Of a stretch of 64,000 bases of DNA, positions 1 to 11,170 are shown in pieces. Position 1 is the first letter of the stretch; every line of letters starts with the position of its first letter. This DNA is from Tenrec ecaudatus. Taxonomy: Eukaryota; Chordata; Mammalia; Afrosoricida; Tenrecidae. The stretch spans positions 44,362,001 through 44,426,000 of the forward strand of contig NC_134539.1 in the NCBI RefSeq assembly GCF_050624435.1, in the 5' to 3' direction. The notes under the pieces were generated by a model. It was not told the DNA's origin. It saw only the letters and a program-made list of their open reading frames with translations, and searched no databases. Position numbers and translations under genes: made by a program.

Positions 1-204
1 CAGCTTCCCCCAAACCTCGCCACCCCCCCCATCTATTTACACCAAGCCATGAGACTGAATGGGTAGGAGACTGCTAAACATTTGCTATTCTAAGAAAATG
101 TGTAGCTTACATTGTCATCATGTGCCTCTTAGCTGTCTGCTATACATTGGTTTAAAAATATTTATATTTCCAAATAAGTGACTGGCTCTTTGTATAGGGA
201 AAAT

Positions 205-510
205 AACATATGCCTCGGAGCTCTGGGGAACGCGGTCCTGCCGCCACCTTCCGCCCGCCCTCCGCACAGCGTTTTGTCGGCCAAATCCTGGCGGCAGCCG
301 GGGACTCCCCAGGCAGTGCCTGCCCTGCGAGGGGAGTGGGGTGGCTGAGACGCAGGCATGACACCGGGTGGGAAACATTCCCCATGGACCGAACACAGGC
401 CAACCACAGAGGGAGGACCGCGGGTGACGGAGCCTCGCCGAGGCACACAAGACCAACACCCGGGACACGTTGCTACACAGGCACTCGGAGATGAAGCCGG
501 CTTCCGTGAC
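205..510. promoter_or_regulatory. Intronic CpG island
   Basis: A hand count gives roughly 26 CpG dinucleotides in about 306 bases at about 60% G+C, close to the expected number for that composition. The flanking intron is CpG-poor. This density is typical of an unmethylated CpG island and could mark an alternative promoter or enhancer inside ZNF462. No exon, TATA box or repeat was recognised in it. Open frames over it are a by-product of high G+C. Confidence 0.55.
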
Positions 511-655
511 TCCATAAGACATTGCCCTTCTTTGGTACCCAAGCATGTGAGCGCGTGTCCGTTGGTAAATTTTCAGCTTCTCCTGAAACCCAGACACAGC
601 GCGGAAGCCCTGCTATAGTTGATCCTTGCATAAATAGCACAGATTTTTTAATTTT

Positions 656-830
656 ACCCCAGTTACGGATATCTGGCGCGTGCGCCGATACTCTGGGCAG
701 ACTGGTGTGAAATTTAATTTGAGCAGTTAAACACAAGGGTGAGGGAGTGCAAAATAAACAACACACATTTGCAGCCCGCCAGCATTTGGTGCGCTAACAG
801 GCGGCGCACCCAGAGCCTCTCGCGTTCATC
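656..830. promoter_or_regulatory. Second small CpG cluster
   Basis: CpGs cluster again around 677-692 (GGCGCGTGCGCCGA, a partly palindromic stretch containing an NRF1-like GCGCNTGCGC core) and around 790-826. It lies 150 bp beyond the main CpG island and may belong to the same regulatory block. This is motif-level evidence only. Confidence 0.35.
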
Positions 831-1107
831 CTTTTTCCATTTCTGACAATCAGATTACAGACTGTGGGAAAAGGCAAAAATCCTCCCTAGCACTAACCCG
901 GCTCCCGAGTTCCCCCAAATGGTCTCTGAAGCCGCTTCGTGTGTGAGCTCCTCGTGGTTGGGTTGCAGCAAAGTGGGGAGAGGGTTTCTGTATTTCCAGA
1001 CTTGATTGGAGGTTAGAGATGCCTTTTGTGTTTGGAAAGGGGCGGCCGTTTTCTCAGGACCCTGCAGAAGAGGAACCTGCAAGGGGAGTAAACAGAGTAG
1101 TGGACTG

Positions 1108-1280
1108 ACAGACTCTGTGGCTGGAGCGCTCCGCTGCTAACCAGAGGACTGGCAATTTCAGTCCACCCACAGTCTGGTGAGCTACTCCTGAAAAAGCCAC
1201 TTTTGAAAGCCCGTAGTGCTTCTAAGACACATGGAGATCACTGTGAGTCAGAACCGGGCCATGTGGGTTGACAGTGAGGA
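1108..1280 (+). repeat. AfroSINE (degenerate)
   Basis: The layout matches the tRNA-derived afrotherian SINE: a head around CGCTCCGCTGCTAACCAGAGG, a middle part, and a 3' tail resembling GTGAGTCAGAAC..GACAGTGAGG. It is highly diverged. Confidence 0.6.
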
Positions 1281-2008
1281 AGGCCTGGATTCAGACCTGG
1301 ACAGTGTCTGACCCGGGAAGTTACTGAAGAGCTGTGTTCCTCGGTCTCTGAAGTGGTACTGTGGGAGTCGCTCCTGCCACGTCAGGTGGTTGGCCGGGTG
1401 GTACAAAGGAGCTGGGCTAAGGTCAGATTCCTTCCCCTTAAGTCCAGCCAAATCCACTCTACCCTGTGGGCCAACCTGAGTTGGCCTTGACTCAAAGGCG
1501 GTGAGTTTGGTTTGGGGTTTGGAAGGAGGGAGTCATGCAAATGGCTCTTGTCACTGATGAGTAATGTGGGTACAAGCCAGCAGCCACATCTCTCCCTCTT
1601 CAGGGGTCCACGGGTGGTCCAAATAATCCAGTGGCCGCCTGCCAGAGGGCTGGCGCAGTCAGCTCGACCCCAAAGGCCTGCCGCGCTCCTACTGACAAGG
1701 CAGCCATTGAAAACAATTCCCCTCTGACACTCCTTGGTTCGAAAGCAACTGGGGTTTGGTTTGGTTTGGTTTTGAGCAGGGTTTTTGTTTCTGCCTGCCC
1801 CACCTCTGTTTAGCTGTTACGTACACAAAGAACTTTGGTCTTAAAAATACCTACCTGTGTCCGAGGACTGTGCTGGAGTTCAAGAAGGCAGGCCTGGGAG
1901 GAAGGGCCAAAGTGAACACGCACAGTTCTTCTTTGTCTTCCAAAGAGGGGGGCCGTCTGCATACCCTAAGTAAAAACTCCCATCTTTCCATTCAATTTGT
2001 CTCCACAG

Positions 2009-2232
2009 AAGAGCGAGTTGTCCCCATTGAAGTGTGCCGTTCCAAACTGTCAAAATACTTGCAGGGAGTCGTTTTCCGCTGTGATAAGTGTACCTTCACC
2101 TGCTCCAGTGACGAGAGCCTCCAGCAGCACATAGGAAAGCACAACGAGCTGAGGCCTTACAAATGCCAACTCTGCTACTTCGAGGCCAAGCACACGGACG
2201 AGCTGGACAGCCACCTTCGGGAGGAGCATAAG
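2009..2232 (+). CDS. ZNF462: ZNF462 internal coding exon with two C2H2 fingers
   Basis: ZNF462 is a nuclear C2H2 zinc-finger protein of about 2,500 residues. It binds chromatin, acts with heterochromatin machinery to keep lineage genes silent, and in humans causes Weiss-Kruszka syndrome when one copy is lost. This 224-nt exon opens after an acceptor at 2007-2008. Its first codon is split: one base comes from the upstream exon, and the first full codon is GAG at 2011. It ends with AAG at 2232 before donor GTACTC. It encodes two intact fingers: C-x2-C-x12-H-x3-H at 2080-2142 (FRCDKCTF..) and C-x2-C-x12-H-x4-H at 2164-2229 (YKCQLCYF..), joined by the linker NELRPYKC. The frame is open and joins in phase 0 to the exon at 18313. 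The long open frame continuing left to 1756 and right to 2349 is intron read-through. Identification rests on recognising the C-terminal peptide series across all four exons. Confidence 0.92.
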
Positions 2233-2636
2233 GTACTCGCCGTCGCCTCTCACCTTTGGCAGACCTGCCGGGAGGGTGGGGGTGGGGGAGAGAGCCGGCG
2301 TGTGGTCACATTGACAATGTGTAAGACAGACTTGAATGAAAGTAATTGACAAAGTGAAGTTTAGTTCTGTCTCTTAGAAGAGAACTATAAGGTTGTTCGA
2401 GAGAATGGCAAATCATGAGGCAGGGGTGGGGCGGATAAAAATCGCTCATCATTTCATCACCCAAACCAACTGCTTAACCTTTTGGGCCTCGTCATTGCCC
2501 ACTTTTCTTTATTTTGCATAGTTTTGATAATGCCGCATGCAAAATATTTTTTAATCCCTTGCCTTATTTTTTTTCTTTTTGACTTAACATTCTGATGGGT
2601 ATGCTTCCATCTCATTTTAAATGTATTATCATGAGC

Positions 2637-2815
2637 GTTGGCAAACATTTTCTGTAGAGGGCCAAATAGTAAATATTTAGCCTTTGCAGGCCATGTGATC
2701 TCTGGTAGCCCCTGCCACACGCAAACGGCCATAGGCAATACGAAAGTGAAGGAGCATGGCTTTGTTCCAATAAAACTTTATTTACAAAATCAAGTGGGCC
2801 CAGCGTTTACCCACC
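2637..2815. mobile_element. Ancient non-autonomous hAT-Charlie element (MER20/MER3-like)
   Basis: The segment runs from GTTGGCAAACATTTTCTGTA through a GGCCAAATAGTAAATATTT block to TTCCAATAAAACTTTATTTAC. This is the familiar body of an old eutherian hAT-Charlie MITE. The exact family name is from memory and uncertain. The right terminal repeat is decayed. Confidence 0.6.
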
Positions 2816-4304
2816 CCGTTCTACCGCCTTGTATCCTCAGCCATGTAGGTTGTTCCCCACCCTCTGCTAACCATAAAAAGCATCTAAAACATCCCCGTAC
2901 AAGGCTGAAATGTGTGTTGTGTTGGAGGAGGGTAAGATCCTAGAAGATGATTTCCTCACCCTGCTCAAAACCCACCGTGCACTCGGCAAACCGAGGCGGT
3001 CATTTCCGTGGTGCATTGCCCGGCGAGCTGGAGGAGCCTTGAGGCATGTTTATTTCATGAGAAGACAGACCCTATGGAGACATCTTTTATTTCACCAACA
3101 AACCAAAATAGCTCTTCCACGGTTACTTAAAGTGTAACGACAAGCACTTTGGGGAGTGTCCCCTTTTTTTCTTGTTTTGTGTTTTCACCTGGGGAGATAT
3201 TGCTCTTTTCTGGCCCAACAAACCCGAGTTAAAAAGAGAGGTTTTAGTTGATTCACCTGCATACAGGAGTGAAAGAGAGCAAAGGTTAATACGGACTCTC
3301 ACCTGCTGACAATTTAATGGTTTCCTAGTAGCTGCTTGCTTGAGATCCATCTTCTAACGCATCCGCCCCAAAAGTGAAGGCAGAGAAAAGCCTGATTTAG
3401 CGTCACATGGGAACTTTGATATCAGCTCTCATCCAACCATCTTGGGCATTTTTTCCCAAAACCCAAAACAAAAATCACTTGTCTGTCTTTAAGCATCTCA
3501 CCTGTACTCACACGTGGTTGGTTTCTTTTCACACACTACCCCAAATCTTTTTATTACAGTGTTGGAGCCTTTAGCCTAGTATTTTTCAAAATCAGAAAGA
3601 TCATTTCTTCCCTAGTGGTTGAAGTCACTGGGGCACGAGGAAGAATGTTAGGAATGGTGGCACCAGGCAAGGAACTGGCAGCATCCTGACCAGTGAATGG
3701 TTAGGAGATTGAGGCATCAGGATAGGAGCCAGGGAAATGGATTGCTCAGAACAAGAGAAGTTGCCCAATATAAAGCTCTGGAAACAAGCACATCTAAGTT
3801 TGAATCTTGTCCTCACTTTTTTTTTTTCTGGAGATGGGCATGGGGGGCAGCAATAGGGGAAGTCAGATTTGCAAAATGTTACTGAAATGTATGTGTCTGT
3901 TTTCTGACTTGCAAATAGGAATTGCTGTACTTCTCCAGAAGTTTTGTAAGGATTGGGTAGAGTCTTGTTATTTGCGCCCCTTTGGGTCTCAATGTGTCCC
4001 CTAGAACATTTGTAAAATTCAGTTTTGCTCAAGTATAATAATTGTCCTTAAAGGTAGTTGTGTTCCAAAGACCAAATATACATCATAAACCACTAATGAT
4101 ACCCTGCATTTTAGATAGTCTTTGATGTTGTATTTCCACCGTGTCATATTATGTTCTTCAGTTGCATTCTCTCTTGCGGTTGACTAACTTACGAAGGCCA
4201 GTGAGCACCTAATTGAAGCTGAAGAACGGCCACTCTTAGCACACCTAATGGTTTTCACCTTTGCCTCCGTTGTTATTACGCTTAGGAGACCTGTGTTTCT
4301 CACA
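2816..4304. other. Intronic stretch without recognised features
   Basis: No exon or clear repeat was recognised. A short MIR-like core may be present near 3780-3830. There is a T10 tract near 3820 and a T-rich strand elsewhere. Confidence 0.4.
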
Positions 4305-4440
4305 GGAACCCTGTGTGCGCAGTGGCTAAGTCCCTGGCTTCTGGCCGGAAGGTTGGTAGTTCTCTAAAAACCTCCAGCTGTGGAAATCTTCAAAGGTGTT
4401 CTACTCTGTCCTGGCTACTCCACGGCAGTGGGTTTGGCTG
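4305..4440 (+). repeat. AfroSINE
   Basis: The head reads GGAACCCTGTGTGCGCAGTG, followed by a B-box-like GGTTGGTAGTTC and the tail CTACTCCACGGCAGTGGG. This matches AfroSINE order on the plus strand. Confidence 0.65.
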
Positions 4441-4860
4441 GGGATAAGAATGCGGTCTTCTTTCCATCTTCCGTGTGTGTTGGGTTTTTATTCATTTTCA
4501 TAAAGGGTAAGGACCAAGTGCAGTTAAATTTTTTGAAATAATTGTCCAAACATTAGTTTCTAAACAATGGCGGTAGAGCTGCTGAAGTGGAGTTTTCAGC
4601 TAGCAGACAGAGACATTGGGTGCTGGTTAAATGATCGTTTGCCAGGGTGAAGGATACACAAAAGCACTCATGAGAGTGGTGCTAGCATACAGCGTACTAA
4701 GGAAAAGTTTTCTCACAATGCAGACACGAAAGTGAGGGGCCGAAAGACAAACAAGAAGGCCTGGGGAGTGATGAGAAAGGCGTATGTATTCACAGATGGT
4801 GTCATCTTTGTAGGTAAAATATTGTAAAAGTTCCGCAAAAAAACCCGTTAGTGAGTTTAG

Positions 4861-6340
4861 CATATTTAAGAGGATATCAGGCCAACATACAAAACCAACT
4901 TGATTTCTACATGCTCACATGAACAGTCCAAAAATGACATTTAAAAATCAGAGAGAGCCATTCCATTTACAGGTGCATTAAAAAGAACAAGTAAATTTGA
5001 TGTAATGACTACAAAAGCTGTGTAATGAAAACTACAAAATGTGAGAGAGAAAAAAAGGAGAAGCAAATAAATGCAACAGACTACACTCGTGAATTGGGAG
5101 GCTCAATAGTGTTCAGATGTTAATTCTTCCCAAATTGATCTACAGATTCAACATAATCTCTAAATCTCAATGAGGTTTTTTTTAAGTTGACAAATTCATC
5201 CTAAAATTTACATGCCAATGTAAAGAACCTAGAATTGCTAAAAATTGTGGGAAAATAAGAACAAAGTTTGTTTCAAAAGTTCCTATAAAACTACGGTAAT
5301 CCAGAGAGTGTGGTATTAATCAAAGGATGAATCCACAAATCAATGATATGTAGTTCAAAAATAGACCTTCATATATTGTAAGTATTGTTTTCGATTGATT
5401 TCCATCAAAGATGCCTAAGTAATAGAGAATGATTTCTTCTTCTCTTTTTAAACAAGTACTAGAACAATTAGATTTATGTTTTCAAAGTAAAACTTGGAAT
5501 TAACCTCATTTTTTATATAAAAATTAATAGCTGATAAGGGACCATAAACCTAAATGTATAAAAGTCTAAAGCTATAAAATATTTAGATTGGTATCAGGTC
5601 ATGCATTCTTGAACTAAGGAAGATTTTTTTAGATAGGACAGAAAAGCGACAGACTTAACAGGGGGGAAAAATGAACGAATCGATATCCTCAAAATTGAAA
5701 ACTTTTGCTCCTTAGTAAAGTAGAAAGACAAACTACAGACTGGAAGCATACATTTTGCAAAGTAAATAGCTAACCGAGGATTTGTTACAAGAATGTATAA
5801 ATAATGTTTACAACTCTTAAGGGAATGCCACATCCCAATTTAAAAATGAGCAAAATATTTGAATATACACTTTGCCAAAGGAGAACTACAAGCAGCACAT
5901 GAGCATGTGAAAAAGTACATGATTTGTCACTAGGGAAATGCAAATGAGAACCACAATGAGGCCCACTATAATGGTGACATTTAAGAAAACTGACGACACC
6001 TAGTAGTGGCAAGAAGTAGAGAAACCTGACGAACAGCACACAGCTGTTTGTTAGCTGTGGCCACGTGGGAAGGATTTGGCAGTATCTTTCTGACAAATTT
6101 TTTATCTGACCCAGAAATTCCATGACACCCCCCCAAGGAAGACTTGATATGTCTGTTCACAGTCAAAAGCAAAATTGGACAAACACTAGATGTGCACCAG
6201 CTGGCAATGGGGTCCACGTAATATGGCATATGCACACAATCCAGAAAAGGTGTGGCGTACGTACGACGGGCCAGCCAAAGGATGCATCCGCATGCCAGGT
6301 CATGCATCTACACGTTTATTCCACACAGAATGTCTGTGCA
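4861..6340 (+). mobile_element. Old LINE-1 relic (3' part of ORF2)
   Basis: The sequence follows the order of a mammalian L1 ORF2 3' half. It has a region around AGTGTGGTATTAATCAAAGG, a block resembling 'GGAAATGCAAATGAGAACCACAATGAG' at about 5935-5960, then the 'CCAGAAATTCC' and 'GTCCACGTAATATGGCATATG' region near 6110-6235. Reading frames are broken throughout. The 3' UTR of the same insertion probably continues at 7405-7690. Confidence 0.7.
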
Positions 6341-6371
6341 ATCAGTGACTGGCTGCAGACAGGTTATCTCC

Positions 6372-6500
6372 ACAAAAACAAACAAAACCTTACTGGCATC
6401 AAGTCCATATGTAGGACAGAGCGGAACTGCCCCAGGGGCCTTTAAGACCGGCACCTTGATGGAAATTGGAAGCCACCTTTATGCTGCTGTTTCCTTCGAC
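6372..6500 (-). repeat. AfroSINE (reverse)
   Basis: Reverse-oriented SINE: ACTGGCATCAAGTCCATATG..GGACAGAGCGGAACTGCCCC matches the reverse complement of the SINE tail and middle. It is inserted in the L1 relic. Confidence 0.6.
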
Positions 6501-6590
6501 TGACCTTCCAGGGAACCTGCCAACACAGTGCCCACTCGGCCACCAAGAATCCTGCCTACTCTGCTGTCAGTCAGGAATCCACGCCTGTTT

Positions 6591-6765
6591 CCTGCTGGTG
6601 CTGTTGGATAAACTTGGGACTGCTAACGCACAAGGCCAGGGGTTCAAATCCAGGCACCACTCTGAGCAGGTTGAGGCAATCTGCCTCCATCAAGATTTAC
6701 CACCTTGGGAACCCTGGACAGAGTAGGAGTCAGCATCAGCTGGGTGGCAGAGGGTTTGGTTTTAA
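6591..6765 (+). repeat. AfroSINE
   Basis: It has the head CTGCTGGTGCTGTTGGATAA, a B-box-like GGGGTTCAAATCC at about 6640, and the tail GTAGGAGTCAGCATCAGCTG followed by GGTTTGGTTTT. Confidence 0.7.
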
Positions 6766-7404
6766 GGGTTTAGTGTCCTTAGAGCATCTTTGAAAAAGAT
6801 CCAATCAGCACAGTACCTTGGAGGTGATCCGCTGGGCCAGTTCAATGCAAGGCAAAGAGATCAACTCCAAGTTGTGGCGATTGTTTGTTTGTTTGTGGGG
6901 GTGGGGTGGGGGAGAGAATCATGGCAGATTTTCTTGAAGGACATAGAACAATCACGGGAGCTTCGAACAAAGGAGGTTTTGAGGAAATTTAAACTGCGTC
7001 GGCACGGAAAGTGTCCAGAAAGTAGCTTGGAGGCCGTGTTCTCCATTCCAGCAATGAACCTGCGCGTTCTTCCAGGGCCGCACAGGCTGTCCTTGGGAAA
7101 CCCTACCGCTTCCACCCACCAGCCCTCGTCATTCCTTGCAGGCTCCTTTTTGTTCCCCAAATTGAAAGAACATTTCAAAGGAACATGTGTTCAGTCCCTA
7201 GAGGATGCCCCAAGTGCCCTTTTGACGTGGTTCGAATGACAGAGTGCGGAGTTCTTTAGAGGAGCGTGAACAGAGTAGCACACAGCGTCTTCAGCAGTGT
7301 ATAGTCTTAGATGGAGGACATGTCAGGAAGTGATAGGTTCCCTTTCCGATTTATTTCTGTGGGGTGTGTAGCAGTACTTTTTGACTTGCCCTCCCTTGGA
7401 ACCA

Positions 7405-7690
7405 CATGGGTAGATCTCTCAAGGCTCATGCTAAGTGGCAGAAGCCAGACACAGGAGTCTATGCATATTGTATGATTCCATTTATATCGAGGTTCTAGAA
7501 AAGGCAAAATTATGGAGAGAAAAAGTAGGTTAGAGGTTGCCTGGGGCTGGAGATTGGGAGTAGGGATTGATTGATAGCAAGAATCACGAAAGAACTTCTC
7601 AGAGTGATGCTGATGTTCTTAAACTGAATTGTGGCAATGGCTGTACAATTGCATACATTTACATAAACCGATAGAGAGCAGAATCTTGTG
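7405..7690 (+). mobile_element. Old LINE-1 3' UTR
   Basis: The words TCATGCTAAGTGGCAGAAGC, TATTGTATGATTCCATTTAT and GGTTGCCTGGGGCTGG appear in the order of an L1M-type 3' UTR. This is the likely continuation of the relic at 4861-6340 after SINE insertions and an unassigned spacer of about 640 bp. Confidence 0.7.
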
Positions 7691-8392
7691 GTGTTTTAAA
7701 TAACTCCACACTAAATCATAAGCAAGCTTCCCAGGATCTGACACATCGAAACACTAATTTCTTTGAGTTTTTCCTGATAAACTTGATCTCAGGAGATACT
7801 CAACATCGGCACTAATGTGGACAGTTCTGAGCTGGCAATTACTAATATTTTTGTTCTACAGTTTGAGTTCACTGTTCATTTCTTCCATGAATAACTTTAG
7901 GTGTTGTTGTGCAGGGTAGAAATTCTACAGAAGAAACTATCAAATGCTATCATTTCAGTCCGATGATTTCATTGAATAGATCAGGGTGTGCAAACTGGAC
8001 TACACAAATCTGTCTGCAAAGCATGTAGACCTCAGAAGCCTCTCTGAAGGTGTCACCCTGGATCTGTCCCAGAGGGACAAAGTACTGGTTGCAACAGGAA
8101 AAGCCCTTGAAGTCCATGTTCGAATCAAAGTCACAGGTGCGCCTGACGTAGGCTGCCATGCACAGCCTCAGAAGCCGGCCTGCAATGGAGAAGAGATAAC
8201 AGCACCCGCATTATTCACAAGAGGGATGGCCTTTCATTTTGGGTCTTTATCTTTGGGTCAGTGAGGAAGGAATCATTCGTAATCTCTTAGGATTCAATAG
8301 GATGAAAGTCAACTGTGTGGACTATTTGACCTTTAACTTTTTATTCTTTACTCCCTATCTTTTTTCCATCTCAGTAAATCTAGAAGCTAAAC

Positions 8393-8461
<69 letters not shown>

Positions 8462-9089
8462 ACCTGTCTCTAAATCCCATTTAGGACCAATACGAGTAGA
8501 AGATGGAAGATTTAACATTTTTATGAACCTTGAATCCTGGGGTGGGAGGGTCAAATAAAACTTGGCATTTTTTCACATTAAAAATATAGACCCACTTTTT
8601 TTTGTTAGATAAGAAAATTTAAGTATTTGCATACTTCGTTAGTGCTTTTATGCTTGTGAAGTCTCTTTGCTAGTTTAAGGGACATAAAAATATATTATCT
8701 CTAACTTGGTGTGCTCGTAAAATTGTCATGTTCAGTATATTAAATGTAGAAGGATAGTCTTATTCAAGCAATCTGCATTCACTAATTGAATTTACTTAGA
8801 AATGTTTTTAATTTTTCATACCAATGGCGCCTTGGGCAAATGAACTCGGAGAACCTCCTGTCTTGCTTCTTTGCATATTTAGGCAGAGTAGCAGAATATT
8901 AAGCTCAGAGGGACTTACCACCATTTTCGTTATTCCTACAAGGGGAGCCGCTTTCTGAACTAGTGAAATCCATTGTGGCCTCTAAGTCACATGGAACCTT
9001 TTTGTTAGAAAAGAAGCTGAGAATGAAGGAAAAAATTCTTCACCAATTCAAATCATAGAACGCACCTTTGGCCATGATGTCTTTTTCAT
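7691..9089. other. Intronic stretch, mostly unassigned
   Basis: Apart from the CT microsatellite at 8393-8457, no repeat or exon was recognised. Confidence 0.4.
8393..8457. repeat. (CT)n microsatellite
   Basis: Nearly perfect CT dinucleotide tract of about 32 units, with one T-rich interruption at its left end. Confidence 0.95.
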
Positions 9090-9480
9090 TATTCTTGTCA
9101 TGAGCTGCCACAGCCCTCTGTGCCACAGAACAAAACACCACCCGTTCCTGCACCCTCTTCACAATTGTTCTGATGTTGGCGCCCCTTGTTGCAGCCGCTG
9201 TGTCCGTTCACCACATGGAAGGCCTTCCCCTTTTCGCTGCCCCTCCACTTTCCCAAGCAGGATGCCCTTCTCCGAGGACTGCTCTCTCCTGCAAGCATGT
9301 CCAAGTATGTGAGACAAAGTCTGACCATCCTTGCCTCTCAAGAGCATGCTGGTGTATTTGTTCCAACACAGGTCTGCTTGTCCTCTTGGCAGTCCATGTT
9401 ACATTCAATATTCTTTGCCATCATTGTTGTTCAAATGGATTGATTTTTCTTTGGTCTTCTTTATTCAGTGCCCAACTTTC
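9090..9480 (-). mobile_element. RTE-clade LINE, 3' part (reverse), first segment
   Basis: Its reverse complement aligns by eye with the plus-strand RTE 3' end at 60860-61275. Shared words include CAAAGAATATTGAA, CATGGACTGCCAA and CATGCTC, then the GTTGGAA..GACAC..GGCTGCAAC..AACAATTGTGA series. The element is split here by a family A insertion and resumes at 10104. Confidence 0.75.
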
Positions 9481-10103
9481 TTTTTTATTTTAATAAATCA
9501 TTTTATTGGGGGCTCGTATAACAATCCCTGCATCAGTTGTATGAAGCACATATCTACAGATGTTGCCATCACCGTTTCCAAAACATTTTCTTTCTATTTG
9601 AGCGCTTGGTATCAGCTCCTCCTTTTTTCCCCTCCCTCCCCCACCTTCATGAACCCTTAATTATTAATAAATTATTTTTATTTTCATATTTTACCCCATC
9701 TGCTGTCTCCCTTCACCCCCATTTCTATTCTTCATCCCCCTGGGGGAGGGGTTGTACTTCAATCATTGAGATCAGTTCCCCCTTTCTTCCCCTTCTCGCC
9801 CCACCTTCCTGAGGGCTTTGTCCAGCCTGGATTCAGTTCTTATCTGTGCCAGTGTACATGCTCTGGCCTCACCAGATTTACAAGATAGAACTGGGGTCTT
9901 GATAGTAGGTGGGAAGAAAAAAAAATAAGAGGAATGTTGTGTGTTTCGTTGGTGGTATACTGCACACTGGCTTTCTTGTGACCCATTTGTGAGGGGATGT
10001 CCAATTGTCTACAGATGGGCTTTGGGTCTCCATTCCAACCCCCATTGTTCGCATCAAAATGGTTGTTTGTTTTGAGTTTTTTGATACCTGATATCTGATC
10101 TAT
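9481..10103 (-). mobile_element. Family A retrotransposon 3' end (reverse), inserted into RTE
   Basis: It begins with the T-rich reverse complement of the A tail and AATCATTTTATTGGGGGCTC, then runs through the whole family A signature (ATGAACCCTTAATTATTAAT, GTACATGCTCTGGCCTCACC, GGGCTTTGGGTCTCC). It is flanked by a 15-base target duplication CAGTGNCCAACTTTC at 9466-9480 and 10104-10118, with one mismatch. The element is therefore a 5'-truncated copy inserted by target-primed reverse transcription. Confidence 0.85.
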
Positions 10104-10660
10104 CAGTGACCAACTTTCACTGTATATGAGACTATTGAAAACACCATGGCTTGGATCAGGTAAAACATAGTCCTCAAAGTAACATTCTTGTTTTTCAACA
10201 CTTTAAAGAGATCTTGTGTAGCAGACATACCCAATGCAGTGTCCTGTGAACTCTTGACTGCTGCTTCTGTGAGCATTGATTGTGGATCCGAGCAAGACAA
10301 GATCCTTGCCAACTTCAACCTTTCTCTTTTTTATCAGGATGTTACTTATTCGTCCAGTTGTGAGGATTTGCTTTGTTGTGGTTGTTTTCCATTGAGTTGT
10401 CATCCATACTAAAGGCTGCAATCTTTGGTCTCCATCATCACATGCCAAGACCGCCTCACTGGCAGTAAGCTAGGCTGTGTCATCTGCATATCCCAGGTTC
10501 TTAATCTGTCTTCCGATCCTGATGTTCATTCTTCGTCATGTACTCCAGCATACGGGCAGAGTGTGTATGGTGAGAGTATAGAGCCCTGACGAACACCTTT
10601 CCTGATTTTGGACCATTCCCTACATCTTCTGTTCGCAGAACTGCCTCTGGACCCCTGCAC
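10104..10660 (-). mobile_element. RTE-clade LINE, reverse transcriptase region (reverse), second segment
   Basis: Read on the minus strand, 10103-10318 gives a peptide with FKVLKNKNVTLRTMFYLIQAM. This resembles the RTE/BovB ORF motif '..ILKSRDITL..KV.LVKAMVFPV..YG'. Further right are decayed motifs of the same ORF, with stops and frame breaks. It is homologous to 51386-51835 and 56345-56490. Confidence 0.75.
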
Positions 10661-11170
10661 AGGCTCCCCGCGAGCATAGTGCAGTGTTAGGAATTCCCCT
10701 TCTTCTCAAGCCTGCGCTTTTCATTCCCAATTCCACTGAACTAGGTACTAGCGGATTGAATTGTACCACCTCTACGGATTTCTGCCCACTAAGGTCTCTC
10801 TTGACGATTGCGTAGTTTCATCGTTACCTCTCCTCCTGTTCGTGTTGCTTCTTGACCTGTCAGCCACCTCTTCTTGCCTGTGTTTTGGAGAACCGAGAGC
10901 TGCGAAGTAGAGGAGCTAAAAGTGTGACCAATTGATTGACAGAACCTTAGCTGCCTCTCAGGAGGACGTATGAAAATGTTCTTTGTTTACAGCCTCTGAA
11001 ATTATTTGCTCACCTTTTCACGCATTCATTGCACCTACTACACCCCTCCACAGGCCTCTGCTGCTTCCCTGTGGGGCACGAGTTCATTCTTCCTTGACTC
11101 AGACTCAACTGTCCACTGGTCACTCTATTGTCATTGGGTGCAAGTTTTTCTTTTCTTTCTGTTTTCCTGG
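10661..11170. other. Unassigned intronic stretch
   Basis: No exon was seen. The left end may be further decayed RTE coding sequence, but I could not align it by eye. Confidence 0.35.

Larger units (their letters stand above)
1..2008 (+). other. ZNF462: ZNF462 intron (partial, upstream of first visible exon)
   Basis: This is intron sequence preceding the exon at 2009, inferred because the acceptor AG is at 2007-2008 behind a pyrimidine-rich stretch. It holds a CpG-rich block (205-830) and one decayed AfroSINE (about 1108-1280). Positions 1281-2008 show no repeat or exon I can recognise. No other coding segment of the gene was seen here. Confidence 0.7.

Noticed and set aside
118-618. Overlapping open frames of 86-159 codons at the left edge on both strands
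   Set aside because: They overlap each other in a CpG-rich block, which lacks stop codons by composition. No domain, no splice context and no family resemblance.
1756-2349. 197-codon open frame around the first ZNF462 exon
   Set aside because: Only 2009-2232 is coding. The rest is intron read-through beyond clear splice sites.
8239-8484. Open frame ending in a serine-leucine repeat
   Set aside because: It is a translation of the CT microsatellite.
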